Shown: positions 22,028-33,822 of the stretch, piece after piece | Numbering within the stretch: position 1 is the stretch's first letter | Layout: each line of letters opens with the position of its first letter | Assembly (NCBI GenBank): GCA_003415625.1 | Contig: PYIU01000002.1 | Location: 7,502,001 to 7,566,000, forward strand | DNA from: Aquanectria penicillioides | Taxonomy: Eukaryota > Ascomycota > Sordariomycetes > Hypocreales > Nectriaceae | DNA length: 64,000 bases | Direction of reading: 5' to 3' | Notes under the pieces: generated by a model | The model's input: only the letters and a program-made list of their open reading frames with translations | Told to the model about the DNA's origin: nothing | Database searches by the model: none | Program-made: the position numbers and the translations under genes

Positions 22028-23810
22028 CTTGGTGCGCATCCAAATTAGAAATCAGACTTGACATAATCAAGCACCGACCTCCTTACGTCTGACGAAATCC
22101 TTCTGACTAACCATTTTAGATAACTTGCTGACATTTCTTGTTCTTTACGTCCCGATAGCATATGCTAGGCGACGAAAACATCAAATGCATATTTAGAAGT
22201 AATGTTGTCCAAATCAGATAGCATGGCACTCCTAGAGATATCTGGGACATCCAGACAAAGCAAAGCCTATTTCATTTTAAGTCGTCTTCTAAGTGGCCAT
22301 TCAACAAGTCCACTTGCTTGTATGCTACGTTCCCTCGGTCCGATAACCGAGCGGCTTCTGGAATATAACTTGGCGTCACATAGGCCCGGAGAAGTGTTGG
22401 AGCGTGCTGAATCATCTCGATGGCGAAGTACGTGGTAGGTGATGTGCTTGGCACTAATTCATTTGACGAAAATATCTATTCTCGGGTGCCTTTATTTCGG
22501 TGGTTAAAGCCAAAGCACAATGCCACTGTCGCAAGCTCGCCTTGGTCCGTTGAAAGGATGCCCTGCCGCCCAAGATAAGTATCGGATCTATAGGTGATGA
22601 TGCGCATCCAACGTTATAGAGTAGATTTCAGGATCGCCGCCAACTTGTCAGAATGATGGACCCATTAGAAAGCCCGAAAATCTATTAAGCTCTACACACC
22701 CTATGTGCCACGAGAAGTTCAGTTCTCGTAACTATTGGCTGAGTGAAGATTCACAAAAAGAATATCTCTCCTCGTAGAAAACTATTGGCTTTCTATGTTG
22801 ATTCCTTTTTGATAATGTTGGGTATCCACCTCTGACAAGATAACTAAAGGTTCAAAGGCTGCCACTACGAAATCTTCAATTTACCTAGCTGATACACTTC
22901 CGGGATGCTGACTAGTTGATATTCAAGGGAAAATTACCAAAATGGGCCAAAGAGCCGCTCTTCGCAGACACCTATGACCAAATCCGGTTGCTCTATCAGG
23001 ATGCCGGGCCTGACGTTTCCGAAAAGCGTTCGTAAAGGAACGTAAAGCCGATCACACTATAGACAGCTTGCAAGGGCTCAAAAAATCGGACTGTATTCTA
23101 AGACGCATGTAACGTACTTGTCGCCATCATACGATATATCCTAGTGGATTCTGGAACCGGCCAGGGCTATCAGAATGCCGATCTTGTGGCGAATCTACTC
23201 TGTACTATGGCATGTGCACACAAAGTGGGGCACAAGCGCCAGTTGTGATACCGGTAGACTCGAACTTTAATACGAAGTTTGGGCAGGCTGCTGCACATCA
23301 GGTATGATTTCTCATACCCGCTCTCTGCTGGTTTCTGATCGCAGTCTAGCATGTAGGGTGATCGACTAACCGAGACTGACTACCTAAACATACCGGATCT
23401 ATGAAGCCAGTCATCTATCACCGCCGTTCTCCATGAATCAATCCATTACCAACGGTTGGGCTGTGTTGCGCCATATTTTGACCGCCCCTGTATGGGCAAG
23501 GCCTAGACCCAACCACAGCGGCTATGCGTATGCACCGACGGCATATCAGTAGTGGTGATCAGTCCAAGCGAGGTAGCAGCCAACCATGGACGAATTCAAC
23601 GTGCATGGGACAAGTGACTACGTAGCATTTTGATGCTCCACCCGCTCTTCCTCTTGCCATTAAAGACATGGAACCACTCCAAAGTGACCTGCCCAAGTCG
23701 ATACCTGCTCATAATTTTTACAGGCCTACAAATTGGCCCGCCAAAGTGTCTGATTTGGGTCCTATAGAGTATAGGAATAGGCGACACGGAGCCACACGCG
23801 AGACACAACA
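22028..23810. other. Intergenic, AT-rich, no supported gene
   Basis: About 1.8 kb with only short unrelated ORFs on both strands. No mobile-element ends, RNA gene or family-like peptide were recognised; it is possibly old decayed sequence. Confidence 0.4.
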
Positions 23811-25262
23811 ATGACTTCGACCCCACCAATCGAGCCGGTCATAGAGGTTGACGAGAATGCCGAAATTGAAGACCAAGATGCTGATTCGGCTCTTGGAAAC
23901 GATGCGCAAACTTCTACCGCATCCATCACATCCAGCATTCTCCACTATAGGACGCTCAGCGGAAGAACATATCACAGCGAGAGGGGAAACTCATACTATT
24001 GGTAACACGTGATCTTTATTATGAGAGAGCACTTGCCTTGGTCTAGGGCCCTTGTAGGGGAGATTCTGATCTATCATAGGGGTTCGAATGATGAACGCCA
24101 AAGCGAAGCTATGGACATAGCGTAAGATGCCAACTTGGCTGCTTCAGTGTTAGGACTTGTCTAACTAGCTCCAGTCACCATATGTGGACCCTTGCGCAGG
24201 ATGGTAAGCTGCACCTCGCTCCTGTTGCAGAGAAAATGCAGGTATGTCATATTCAGCGGGTGGATAGTAGTGTGGAATAATCATCTAAATGAGTTTCGCG
24301 GATTTAGAAAGCACTGGACATTGGATGCGGAACCGGTAAGAAAAAACCACAATATTCTTTGATGATAGTCCGCTAACATTTCTGGTTTATCTAGGCATCT
24401 GGGCAATGTAAGTTCATTCATGCAATCATTTGCAACCACGTCAACCCAAAGCTGACTACTCTAGCGACTTTGCGGATCAATACCCGGGCTGCGAGGTTAC
24501 CGGCACCGACATATCGCCTATCCAGCCTGCCTGGATCCCTCCAAATCTGAAGTTGTAAGTCTTCCTTTCGCGTAAATATGAAATTCTAGTTCTCACAGGC
24601 TTGCCTTTGGGTAAAGCGAAATTGAAGATTGTACACAGGACTGGACATTCTCCCCAGGGATTTTCGACTACGTTCACATCCGCTATCTCATCGGCTGTAT
24701 TCCAGACTGGACAGAACTTTTCAAGCAGGCATTCAAAGTTCTTAAGCCGGGCGGCTACCTTGAGAGCTTTGAAGCATCACCTCGGGTTGAGAGTGACGAT
24801 GGAACCGTCAAACCAGGATCGGCTTGTGATCGATGGGGCGGCATATTTATTGAAGGGTCGAAGAAAACAGGCCGCACCTTTACAGTGATTGACGACGGAG
24901 TCCAACGACAAGCAATGGAAGAAGCTGGGTTTGTTGATATCCAGCAGTGGGATTTCAAGGTACTGTTACATGCAATCTCGGCCCCATTCAGTTGGCGCAT
25001 CTAGTGCTGACAAGAGTGCTACTCTTAGTGTCCTCTAAGCCCATGGGCCAAGGACGCCAAATACAAAGAAATCGGGCAATTTGGAGAGCTTTTTGCCACG
25101 CAGGACACGGAGGGATTTCTGCTTTTTGTTGCCAATACATTGGGCTGGTCGAGGGAACAGGTACAGGTCTACATTGCCCATTTCCGAGGGGAAATCCGCA
25201 ACCGGAAAATCCATCCTTACTTCCGCCTCAGGACGGTGTGGGGTCGAAGGCCAGAGATTTAG
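23811..25262 (+). CDS. LaeA-like SAM-dependent methyltransferase, copy A
   Basis: Eight exons in phase (23811-24001, 24080-24121, 24175-24241, 24308-24335, 24395-24407, 24465-24554, 24617-24959, 25029-25262) give 335 residues. Layout of the fungal LaeA/TAM-type methyltransferases: acidic N-terminus, [18 protein letters not shown], then motif [13 protein letters not shown] (residues 102-113), [20 protein letters not shown] (motif II), [19 protein letters not shown] (motif III) and [14 protein letters not shown]. An intron falls inside motif I, after GCGTG; copy B lacks it. Such proteins use S-adenosylmethionine; LaeA itself is a nuclear regulator of secondary metabolism, but many relatives have unknown targets. 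Same strand as copy B, 538 bp away: a tandem duplication. Confidence 0.9.
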
Positions 25263-25800
25263 GCTTGATAGATGTACGGATAAGGGTAATACATTTCACA
25301 TGTTGCAAGGCTTGAGAGGAGAGGAAGAAGAAATCGATCCGAACTGTCTTGTCTCAACCGAGTGTGCGGGGGCGGGGAACTTTGCGTCGCTTTTTGACGA
25401 GAAACCATCAGACGATGCCCAACATCCACATCCACTATAGTCTACTTACCAGCAGCTTAAGGAACCCCGCTGCAGGGGTTCTCAGATGTCTGGCCCGGCC
25501 ACGTTCCACATTGGAGCTGCTCTGCTTTTACTGCTTGCAGTCACGAGGTGATTGGCCGGGGATGTCTGCGACCCCTGGGTCGAGTCTTCGGCCAGACTTT
25601 TATCCTCTCTTTTGCCTCCTCGGGCGGCTCCTCGGACGCCTTCTTGCTGTGGCTCTGTAAAATCTTCTTCTCTCCGTCGTGCTATTTTTAAGCGCGTGCG
25701 CATTTAGTTGCGTGTCTGCGTCTGCAGCTGCGGCTGGCCTGGCTTGCTTGGATCCTCGACCCAACCCAACGACAGACAGACATTCCAAGGATCCAAGAAC

Positions 25801-27505
25801 ATGTCGGGATCGCAGCTGGGTGCGGCCACGGCGGGAGAGGGCGAGCTCCAGCTGCCAACGTATTGGACGGAGCAGTCTCTCGACGAGGTGGGCCCCGGCA
25901 TGTTCTGTTCTGTTGTTGTGTTTTCCTTGTGACTTTCGCTTCGCTTTACGGCCTGCTGCAGCAGCAACTCACTTTGGCCGTGAATTGTCCGCGCGCGCGA
26001 CATCCTGCTGACGGGCCATGTGGAACTAGGACGACAACGACTCGGCGCTGGGCGAGGACGTGGCCAATTCGACCATGTCTCTGTCGTCCAGCATCCTCGA
26101 GTACCGCACGATCAATGGCCGAACTTACCACAGCGAGCGTGGAAACAGCCAATACTGGTGAGACAACCCACATACGGATGGATAGTCGTCGACAAAACTG
26201 AGACTATCCGGGACCCAACGGCTAACGAATGCGGAAAGGGGGGCAAACGACGAGCTGCAAAATGAGACGCTGGACATCCAGTAAGATGAGGCACAGTTGC
26301 TCGGCGCCTTCATGCAATGCTCATTGGCCACAGACACCACATCTTTACGCTCGCTCAAGGCGGTAAACTCCACCTTGCTCCCCTCCCGGATGACATCGAG
26401 GTAAGTCGGCGGGAGAGTGCAACTTCCAACAGGGTACGGATACGGATAAGCATATTGACAAGGGTCCAGAAAGCCATCGACATTGGAACTGGAACCGGTA
26501 TCTGGGCCATGTAGGCATCCCATTCGGTCCTCTTCTGCCTCCTCCATCTCCTCCGTCTCCTCTGCCTCCTCTCCTTGCCCACGTACCCCCTGCAACGGCG
26601 ACAAATGCTGACTCTCGGGCTCGGCACAGCGACTTTGGCGACCAGTACCCCGGCACTAAGGTGATCGGCACTGACCTGTCACCCATTCAACCGACATGGG
26701 TTCCACTCAATGTGCATTTGTAAGGGCCATCCCATCCCCATCCCATCCACCCAGTTATCACGCATCAGCACCGGTACTAGTACCAGTACCGGCAGCATTT
26801 GGCAGCGACTAACCCCAAATCCTTCTCTAGCCAGGTCGATGACTTCACACAAGAGTGGACTTTTGCCGAGGCATCGGTTGACTATGTGCACATGCGGTGG
26901 CTGGTCGGCTGTGTCACAGACTGGACCAGCCTCTTTCAGCAAGCCTACAAGGCCCTTAAGCCCGGTGGCTGGATCGAGACATTCGAGTGCAACGGCTTTT
27001 TCGAGTGTGACGACGGCACCATGACGGATAAGACCGCCTTAGCCCAGTGGGGCTTTCTCTTTCGCGAAGGTGCTACGAAGATGGGTTCCACCGCCTCTTT
27101 CACAGTGGTTCGTGACAAGTTGCAGAGCAAGTCACTGGATGAAGCGGGCTTTGTGGACATTCAAGAGAAGCCAATCAAGGTGCGTCTTCTTCACTAGGTT
27201 ATGATCCCACCTATCATACCCATCACAGTTTCATCTTTGATAGGCGAGACTAACTTTGCTGTTCCAAGTTGCCGAGCTCTGGCTGGACTGAGGATCCAAG
27301 GCTTCGCGAAATAGGTCACTTCACGAGAGCCGCCATCGAGTATGATATCGAAGGCACTGTGGGTTTCTCTGCAACCCAGCTGGGGTGGTCTCGTGCACAA
27401 ATCGCTCAATACGCCACCCATCTGCGCAAAGAACTGCGGAGCGGTAAGGTCCACGCTTACTATCGCGCCAATGTGGCTTGGGCCCAGAAACCATACACGA
27501 CATGA
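25801..27505 (+). CDS. LaeA-like SAM-dependent methyltransferase, copy B
   Basis: Eight exons in phase (25801-25887, 26030-26157, 26239-26280, 26334-26400, 26470-26510, 26630-26719, 26831-27179, 27269-27505) give 346 residues. Motif I is [13 protein letters not shown] (residues 110-122), motif [22 protein letters not shown], motif [15 protein letters not shown], then [14 protein letters not shown]. Six introns share position and phase with copy A; copy B has one extra 5' intron (25888-26029) and lacks the motif-I intron. The region is visibly more GC-rich than copy A, with a pyrimidine-rich tract in one intron. Function as for copy A: a methyl transfer whose substrate is not readable. Alternative: a bona fide global regulator is possible for either copy but not shown. 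Confidence 0.9.
26520..26580 (+). repeat. Pyrimidine-rich CTC/CCT low-complexity tract inside an intron
   Basis: About 60 bp of almost pure CTCCTC-like sequence within the intron 26511-26629 of methyltransferase copy B. It creates long spurious ORFs on the opposite strand. A possible slippage-prone microsatellite; no function assigned. Confidence 0.6.
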
Positions 27506-29133
27506 ATATTGAGCTTCATCGGTTGAAATCAACATGAAGCAGCCAAAGGATTGACCATATACCAATGCGAATTTCTAGATCCGCCGCTTGTTATTGCGGC
27601 GCTGGTCTTGGACAAAGAATTTATCTTGATGATGATGTATACGACACTCAACCCACCGGGTTTGTCTCCCTACGGATGACGGTTTAACGACATAAAATTG
27701 AAGATGATAGAGGACGGGTCTTGACACAAAGCCTAAGGGACTGCGTAAATTTGACGATATCAAAATCTCGTTAAAGTAGCTAGAGCTTTGAAGACGTTAT
27801 TCTTCCATGTGAACGAGGAAAGGAGATCAAGAAACAATTGCAAATAGCACATACAAACGGACACAGTATTAGCTGGTTCGATATTGAAGTAATTAGACGA
27901 ACAAAATAAAATTTCTAACATGATTTCTATCGATGACAATCTTGAACGGGTTTCTGAGTGCATCTGTCCTAATTTTGGATCCCCCCTCATTTAGAATCTG
28001 AGCGACCTCAGCCGTCGTTCGCTGACCGCCCGGCACTCAACACGTATATAATTTAGCGGACCCGAAACATCGCTTTAGGTATGTCATTGTGATTGACATG
28101 ACCTTCCTGTGGCTCATCGTGTAATTCGGAGGGAAGAAGAGTGAATTGCTCTATAGTAAAGGTCTAGGCATAGTTTTCATAAGCCCCGCTATTGCTACAT
28201 TTTTGCTGGTAAACGGGTTGTCTCGGTCCGCAGTAACCTAATTGACACGTTTTGGCCGTAATTTATTTATCTCTCTTTTGCATTTAGGATATGTTCTGCT
28301 TCGATTTTTGGTCTTTGGTGTTCTAGTAGAGTGGGAGTGGAATACTCCACTATATAGTGGGTGGCAACTAGTCGCCATGCCACATACGACCATAGCTCTT
28401 AGAAAATACGGGATCCCGTCCGCTCTCCCATAGTCAAACTGAGAAGCGGTGAATTAGTACTCGGGTCGGTGACGACCGGGGAATCCTCGCTGTTGTATGT
28501 TTTTGCCTTTCCTTTTTGATGTTGTTTGAAAAAGTCCTTTCCTCGTTTGTCTGTTCGTGGCTGCAGAATCTCATTACCCTGAGCGGTCAAAAACATGCAT
28601 GGGTACGCGTCAAGATTTATCTACTATTTCTTGAACTCCACTGCCTGTTCTTAAAAACAAACCTGGTCCCTAGATAATTGCGGACTCCTTGGATAGGCTG
28701 TCTAAACGGGGAAGGCAAGGCCACACCTTACTTAATCTGATGTGAGTGAGAGCTGGAGGCGTCTAGTTGTGGCTAGCATTTTGTTGGTGTATTTGAAGAT
28801 TTAATTGCGTTCGCATGCCCTACATATCTAGGATATTCAGTCATCTTCACCCCAGGCATAAACTGCTCATGATGCGATTGTCAATATTCACAGCGTCTTC
28901 CCAGACTTGCTACAATAAGCGGGTTGATGTCATTACTTGGAAGTGGTCACCGTTTGTCGATCAAAAACAAAAAGATGCAATTCTAGGCGAACGGTCTCTT
29001 AGTAAACGTAAACTTAGTAAACGCTTCTAGTCCTGTCCAGTCTCGGACAAATTCTCATGTTTCTCGTTGGTGTATGTTATCAACGATGGCGGCGCAAACC
29101 ATTCTTTCTTCAAAAGATATAATAGCCCCATCC
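27506..29133. other. Intergenic, AT-rich, no supported gene
   Basis: About 1.6 kb between methyltransferase copy B and the converging MFS permease. ORFs are short and show no family-like peptide. Confidence 0.4.
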
Positions 29134-31006
29134 TTACAGAGAATACCTAAAGTGGGGACTACGATCCCCAAGTGCGGTGAGCTGCTCCTCTGTATACTTC
29201 TGTCTGATCTCGCTTGCAGCCATAGCATCCCGCCTGACATTGTCCTTATGATAGGCTCGCTTGAGAATGAGGGTACAGATTATGGATATAGTAACCATGC
29301 CGAGGATTACACCGTAGCCGGTCCAGTACTTTGGAGCTTCCTCGGCTAGAAAGATGTTGCTGCCGATAATACCTCCAGAGTTCCCGCCGGCAATCATGGC
29401 TGCCATGCCTACCGCACGCTTGCTCGACCCGGCAAGGTTGTTCCCTAGACAGGGTGTGAGCTATGGTTTATTCACGACACATTTGGAGATTTACTTACCG
29501 ATCCAGCAGATGGTAGGGACAATTGGGGCATAAGTGCCACTCGCAGCCATGAATAAGAACCCATATGTCAACCCAGGCATTCCCGGTCGAGGGATGGCGA
29601 TCAATGCGACAAAGCCTAAGCCTGCGAAGATCAAACTGCCCAAAATGAAGTTGGCTCTCTGTTTCCAGCGATTGGACACGACGGCCACGAATACCGTGAA
29701 GAGCATGGCACATATATAGACAGGGATAGTCAACAGTTGCTAGCAAATCAGAGATTAGTTTCATCACGCCAATTCTTTGTGTCGTTTTCTCAGCCAATTG
29801 TGCAATACATACCGCATTAGCTGCACTGTATCCCAGCTCCTTGATAGAGCTCGGCATAGTGAAACTCAAACTATTACAATGGTCAGACTGCAGGAACAGC
29901 TTGGTTGAACCTGATGGACCTACGCATAGATACCAACTGTGCAGCCCATATATATCAACTAAAAACACGTGGTAAGGAATGGGGACTCCCTGTGCTCAGT
30001 TCAATGCGTACCATGGCGGGGTAAATCCTCCAATCCTGCAAGGCGCTCAGAATATGGCCCACAGACATCTTGTCGTGTGTCGCAATAGTACCCTGGCCAG
30101 TGCCAGTCTCACTCTGCAGTCGATGAACGAGGAAGCGTCTTTCGTCTTCAGTGAGGAATTTTGCGGTGGCGGGATCATCGGGCAATGCAAAAAACAATAC
30201 AGCGGCAATTACCACAGTGGCAATGCCTTCAAGGATGAAGATCCTGTAACCGGTGAGCCCAGGTCACAGCCACTGAAATCATATGGCCTACCATTTCCAG
30301 CCCCGAAGGCCTGCGATTCCATCCATATGTTGTATACCATAGGCGAGAAGGCCTGAAAAAGCACCAGCTGCTGATGCCGCGGCGAAAAAGACCACCATGC
30401 GTGTCTGGACTTCATCTCTGAAGTACCAAGAGGTCAAAAGGAACGTGGCGCCTGGGAAGAACCCGGACTGTGATTCCATGAGTGCTTGCCTCTAGATTTT
30501 TTGGTACCACTCACCTCGGTAAATCCTAGAAACAAACGACCAACGACGAGACCAGGATAGCTTGTAACAAGACCCATCAATGTCAAAACAATACCCCATG
30601 CCAGCATAATGGATGGTAACCATATACTCGGGCGCACGAGCTTGAGGACAACGTTGCTCGGAATCTCAAACAAGATATACGGGACGAAAAATATGGACAG
30701 CGCAATGTTGTAATGGGTTCCAGTCAACTTCAAGTCGTCATTCATGCCAGCGACCTTGGCATTTCCGACTACGGACCCTGTTAGTGATTGCTGCTAACGA
30801 AGATCATTTCCCAGTTTCTTACTATTAGAACGATCAATAAATGAAACCAGATACATGACGGCCAGGCATGGCACAACGCGGCAGTCGATCTTTCTCAAGA
30901 TACGACGTGTTTCAGCCTCGTCCATCATTGGAATCTCATCTGACATTGACATGCCATTGTTCTCGACCTCGGTAACTGGGGTCAGTTTCCGCTCTAGATC
31001 AGTCAT
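29134..31006 (-). CDS. MFS anion:cation symporter, Dal5/allantoate-permease type
   Basis: Minus-strand exons 31006-30823, 30768-30515, 30467-30292, 30243-30012, 29958-29924, 29870-29813, 29739-29499 and 29444-29134 join in phase to 496 residues, typical of the ACS family. The start is the ATG at 31006; the upstream ORF extension begins without ATG. Family marks: RKIDCRVVPCLAVMYLVSFIDRSNIGNAK region with the D-R-x-N-I-G-N-A-K signature split by intron 1, MNDDLKLTGTHYNIALSIFF, GFFPGATFLLTSWYFRDE, and ALPDDPATAKFLTEDERRFL in the central loop. Such permeases import organic anions such as allantoate, nicotinate, pantothenate or dipeptides; the cargo here is unknown. Confidence 0.9.
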
Positions 31007-33822
31007 TGTGGTCAACTGTGAGGTCAAATGGTGAACGTAGGGAGGAAAACAGAGAGAGTCAAGGGAAGTAGGTCAAAGCACTGGGACGATATTTACGAGA
31101 CCCCAAACCAGGTATGATAGAGCAACTTCGGCACTCCACTTATTTATTACCGAAATGCGGGGGGGTTATGAAAGTCAGTTACAAAGACATGGATTATCTA
31201 GTAAGCGACTCTAATGAGGGGTCCCAAGACATGCGATTTAGTTGCTTCATCCCTGAACCAACTTTAAAGGCTGGGGTAGATTGGAGTATCACAAACCCAC
31301 TCAACGAACCCGGGGATAGTGGTTGCTGTCAATGTGCTCAGACCGAACTATCTCGGTGATGTTGCTTAAAGTAAGTTACCTCGTCGACGGAGCGAGATAC
31401 AAGACCAGTAATCGAGGACGATCCATGGCCGTGGCACGCTCCGTCCACAACCGAATTTGCAAGGATTGGCGAGGGCGGGGAAACGGAGAGTTACCACCTC
31501 CCCATCCCCACCCCCAAGGTTCCAGCTTGAAGGATTAGCCTGAATGACCAATAGTGGGGTCTGGATCCTTCGATTTGCTGTTTAAGAGGAGATGAATGGA
31601 GATAGCATGATGTGCCACATGCTTGCTGGTCTGGGGTCATGGATTTGATGCGGAGTAGATAGTGCAGCGGTGTAGTTGAAGGTTAACCTTTTGCGATGGC
31701 CGCTTCCTCGGCAATGAAATCGGGCGTTCGCTAGGCCCGGATTACTTCCAAGGGCATAGGGATGAAAATTATCCAGAGCTCAGTCGGATTGGGTCTGGTA
31801 CCTATCGTTGGGCCGTCATCTCCCCCCACCTTCGCCTCAGTATTCAATAAGAACAGCAAAGCTCTCCAGTTGGCCATCTCTGATATTCGCCTCCTGCTTG
31901 GGACCGCTCTACCCCTGGCGGTTAAAGGTCGAACGAGCACCCGCTGTTTCATGTGTCTCACTACAATCCCCGGAATGCCGGAGGTTCCCTTGACCGAGGC
32001 GTCATTTTCCACTAGTAAATAGGCTACCATTGGTACTCGAGGCCTAGCCAGTACGGAAAGAATTGGGATGCTCGCGGCTATGCTTCGATACGGTAGGAAA
32101 TACTCTTTCGTTTCAGTCCGCGAGTGTTCCAATTAGGAGAGGGCGTAGTTGAGAGATCCTTTTCAATTTTCTCGACCCCGAAGATAGCAAGGAATATTAT
32201 GGGCTATTTAGCAACAAGACGGTATTTGACGCCGAATACCGTTGGTATGAGAGAGTACCTAGGGAACACCTTCATTGCAAAGTCGCCTGCAAAACAGCCA
32301 TGTTGGTTTTATACCAGGAGATATGCATACTTTTCTTCGCGAATTGTCGGAGCTATTTTGTACCTCTAGTTTTGCAGCCGCCTAGCGACGAGTTATAATA
32401 GTTTAGGTCATTATTTTGGGTGCAGGACATACCGCCTGTTGACCATAAATCGCAAATACTAGACTCCGTTTGTAACAAATAAGAATACGTATTCTTAAAA
32501 TTAAGGAGGACATTATCCAAGACAGATTTACGCAGGGAAAGGGTCAACCTGACGTTTCTGAGGCTTTGAAATCGGCCTAGGGATACGGCCGATTTAAAAT
32601 AAGCCAGACAGCAACCAATTCAGGCCTCGGGAGTTGGTTCTCACAAGATCTCCGTCAAATTGCGGAACAGCTTCAGCATGAATAAATCTTGCATGAGGCT
32701 GAGATGCAGCGCAACACTACAAATGTACCTTGTAACCAGTGACTGGACTCGAAGATTTGCACTTTGCCAATCCTTCATCAGCCCCTCACAAAGATTAAAC
32801 CTACGAATAAATGCCAATCTACAACATCCTTTGGGCTGAAAACCTGTCAGGACAACTTCACGGGAATGAATGATAATATCAGTCACCAAAAGTAGGTTTC
32901 TCAACAGTGCTAGATATGTAACAATTGTGAACATTTGGGGATAGTATTGTCAGAGGCACATTGTCGGCGTCATTTGTGAGCCTTTCTAGGCGCTATAAGA
33001 GGGGTGTATAGCGAATGACCTGCCCACATGATTGACCTTGGTCCAGTCGAGTCAGTTTAGCGATCGGCAGAACCCAAGGAATCATCAATATTCTGCCTTG
33101 CGTGAGAGCCCTGGCAAGGCAGATATAAAACAGGTTGCGCAGCCTTCTTCTTTTAAACTTGGAAATATCAATACGACTCCATCAGAATAAAACCGCCGTT
33201 AGCTACTGCACAGGTCAAATCAAAAACGTGTTGATGAATAAAGTGGTTTGGGTAAATGATTGCGATTATCGGGATTCCGGTCTATCAAGGGCCTAAAATT
33301 ATTGGGAAACCTTGGCCACAGTCCCAAATCACTGCACTGGCTAAGATGCCTCACAAGGGATTTACCCTGTGGCGAAACTGGTGATATTTATTTTGATAAA
33401 GTATGAATTAATCGCAAAATACTGTTGAAAGCAGTGTTGCCCGCAACACGTTGATCTCCTACCAGGCCACCAATACGACGACAGTAGACTGTAGCCGTCG
33501 ACAAGCCACCTCAGTGCATAGGATCAGCAGTAGCTACGCAAGTTGCACATCCAGCAAAAGCCATGGTGATAAGCCATCCAATCAACGTGACCGTGAACAC
33601 ATACGCGCTCCAACATTAGACTACTATTTCGGACATTGGGCACAAAGGTACCTAAGACACTCGATCCCCACCGGGATGAAGTTTGGCAAACTTGTCAGAT
33701 CAATCTACTGTCTACGCGCACTATTAGAATCAACACCCGAGTGCAGCCAATTTTGATCCTAATAAAATCCCGCTCGCTTCTAGAAGTTGTCATCTACTCA
33801 CGATGCTGTACTCGGAATTTAT
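31007..33822. other. Gene-poor interval, possible decayed sequence
   Basis: About 2.8 kb, AT-rich after 32.1 kb. Frames at 31731-32132 (minus) and 31762-32022 (plus) are open over the same DNA but neither resembles a known protein. The short ORF at 33451-33756 is also unrecognised. No terminal repeats seen. Confidence 0.4.

Noticed and set aside
25679..26604. Long ORFs on both strands around the start of methyltransferase copy B
   Set aside because: They follow GC-rich and CTC-repeat sequence, overlap verified exons and introns and show no family-like composition.
31731..32132. Overlapping open frames on both strands
   Set aside because: Neither resembles a known protein and both cannot be real; no splice-linked exons found.
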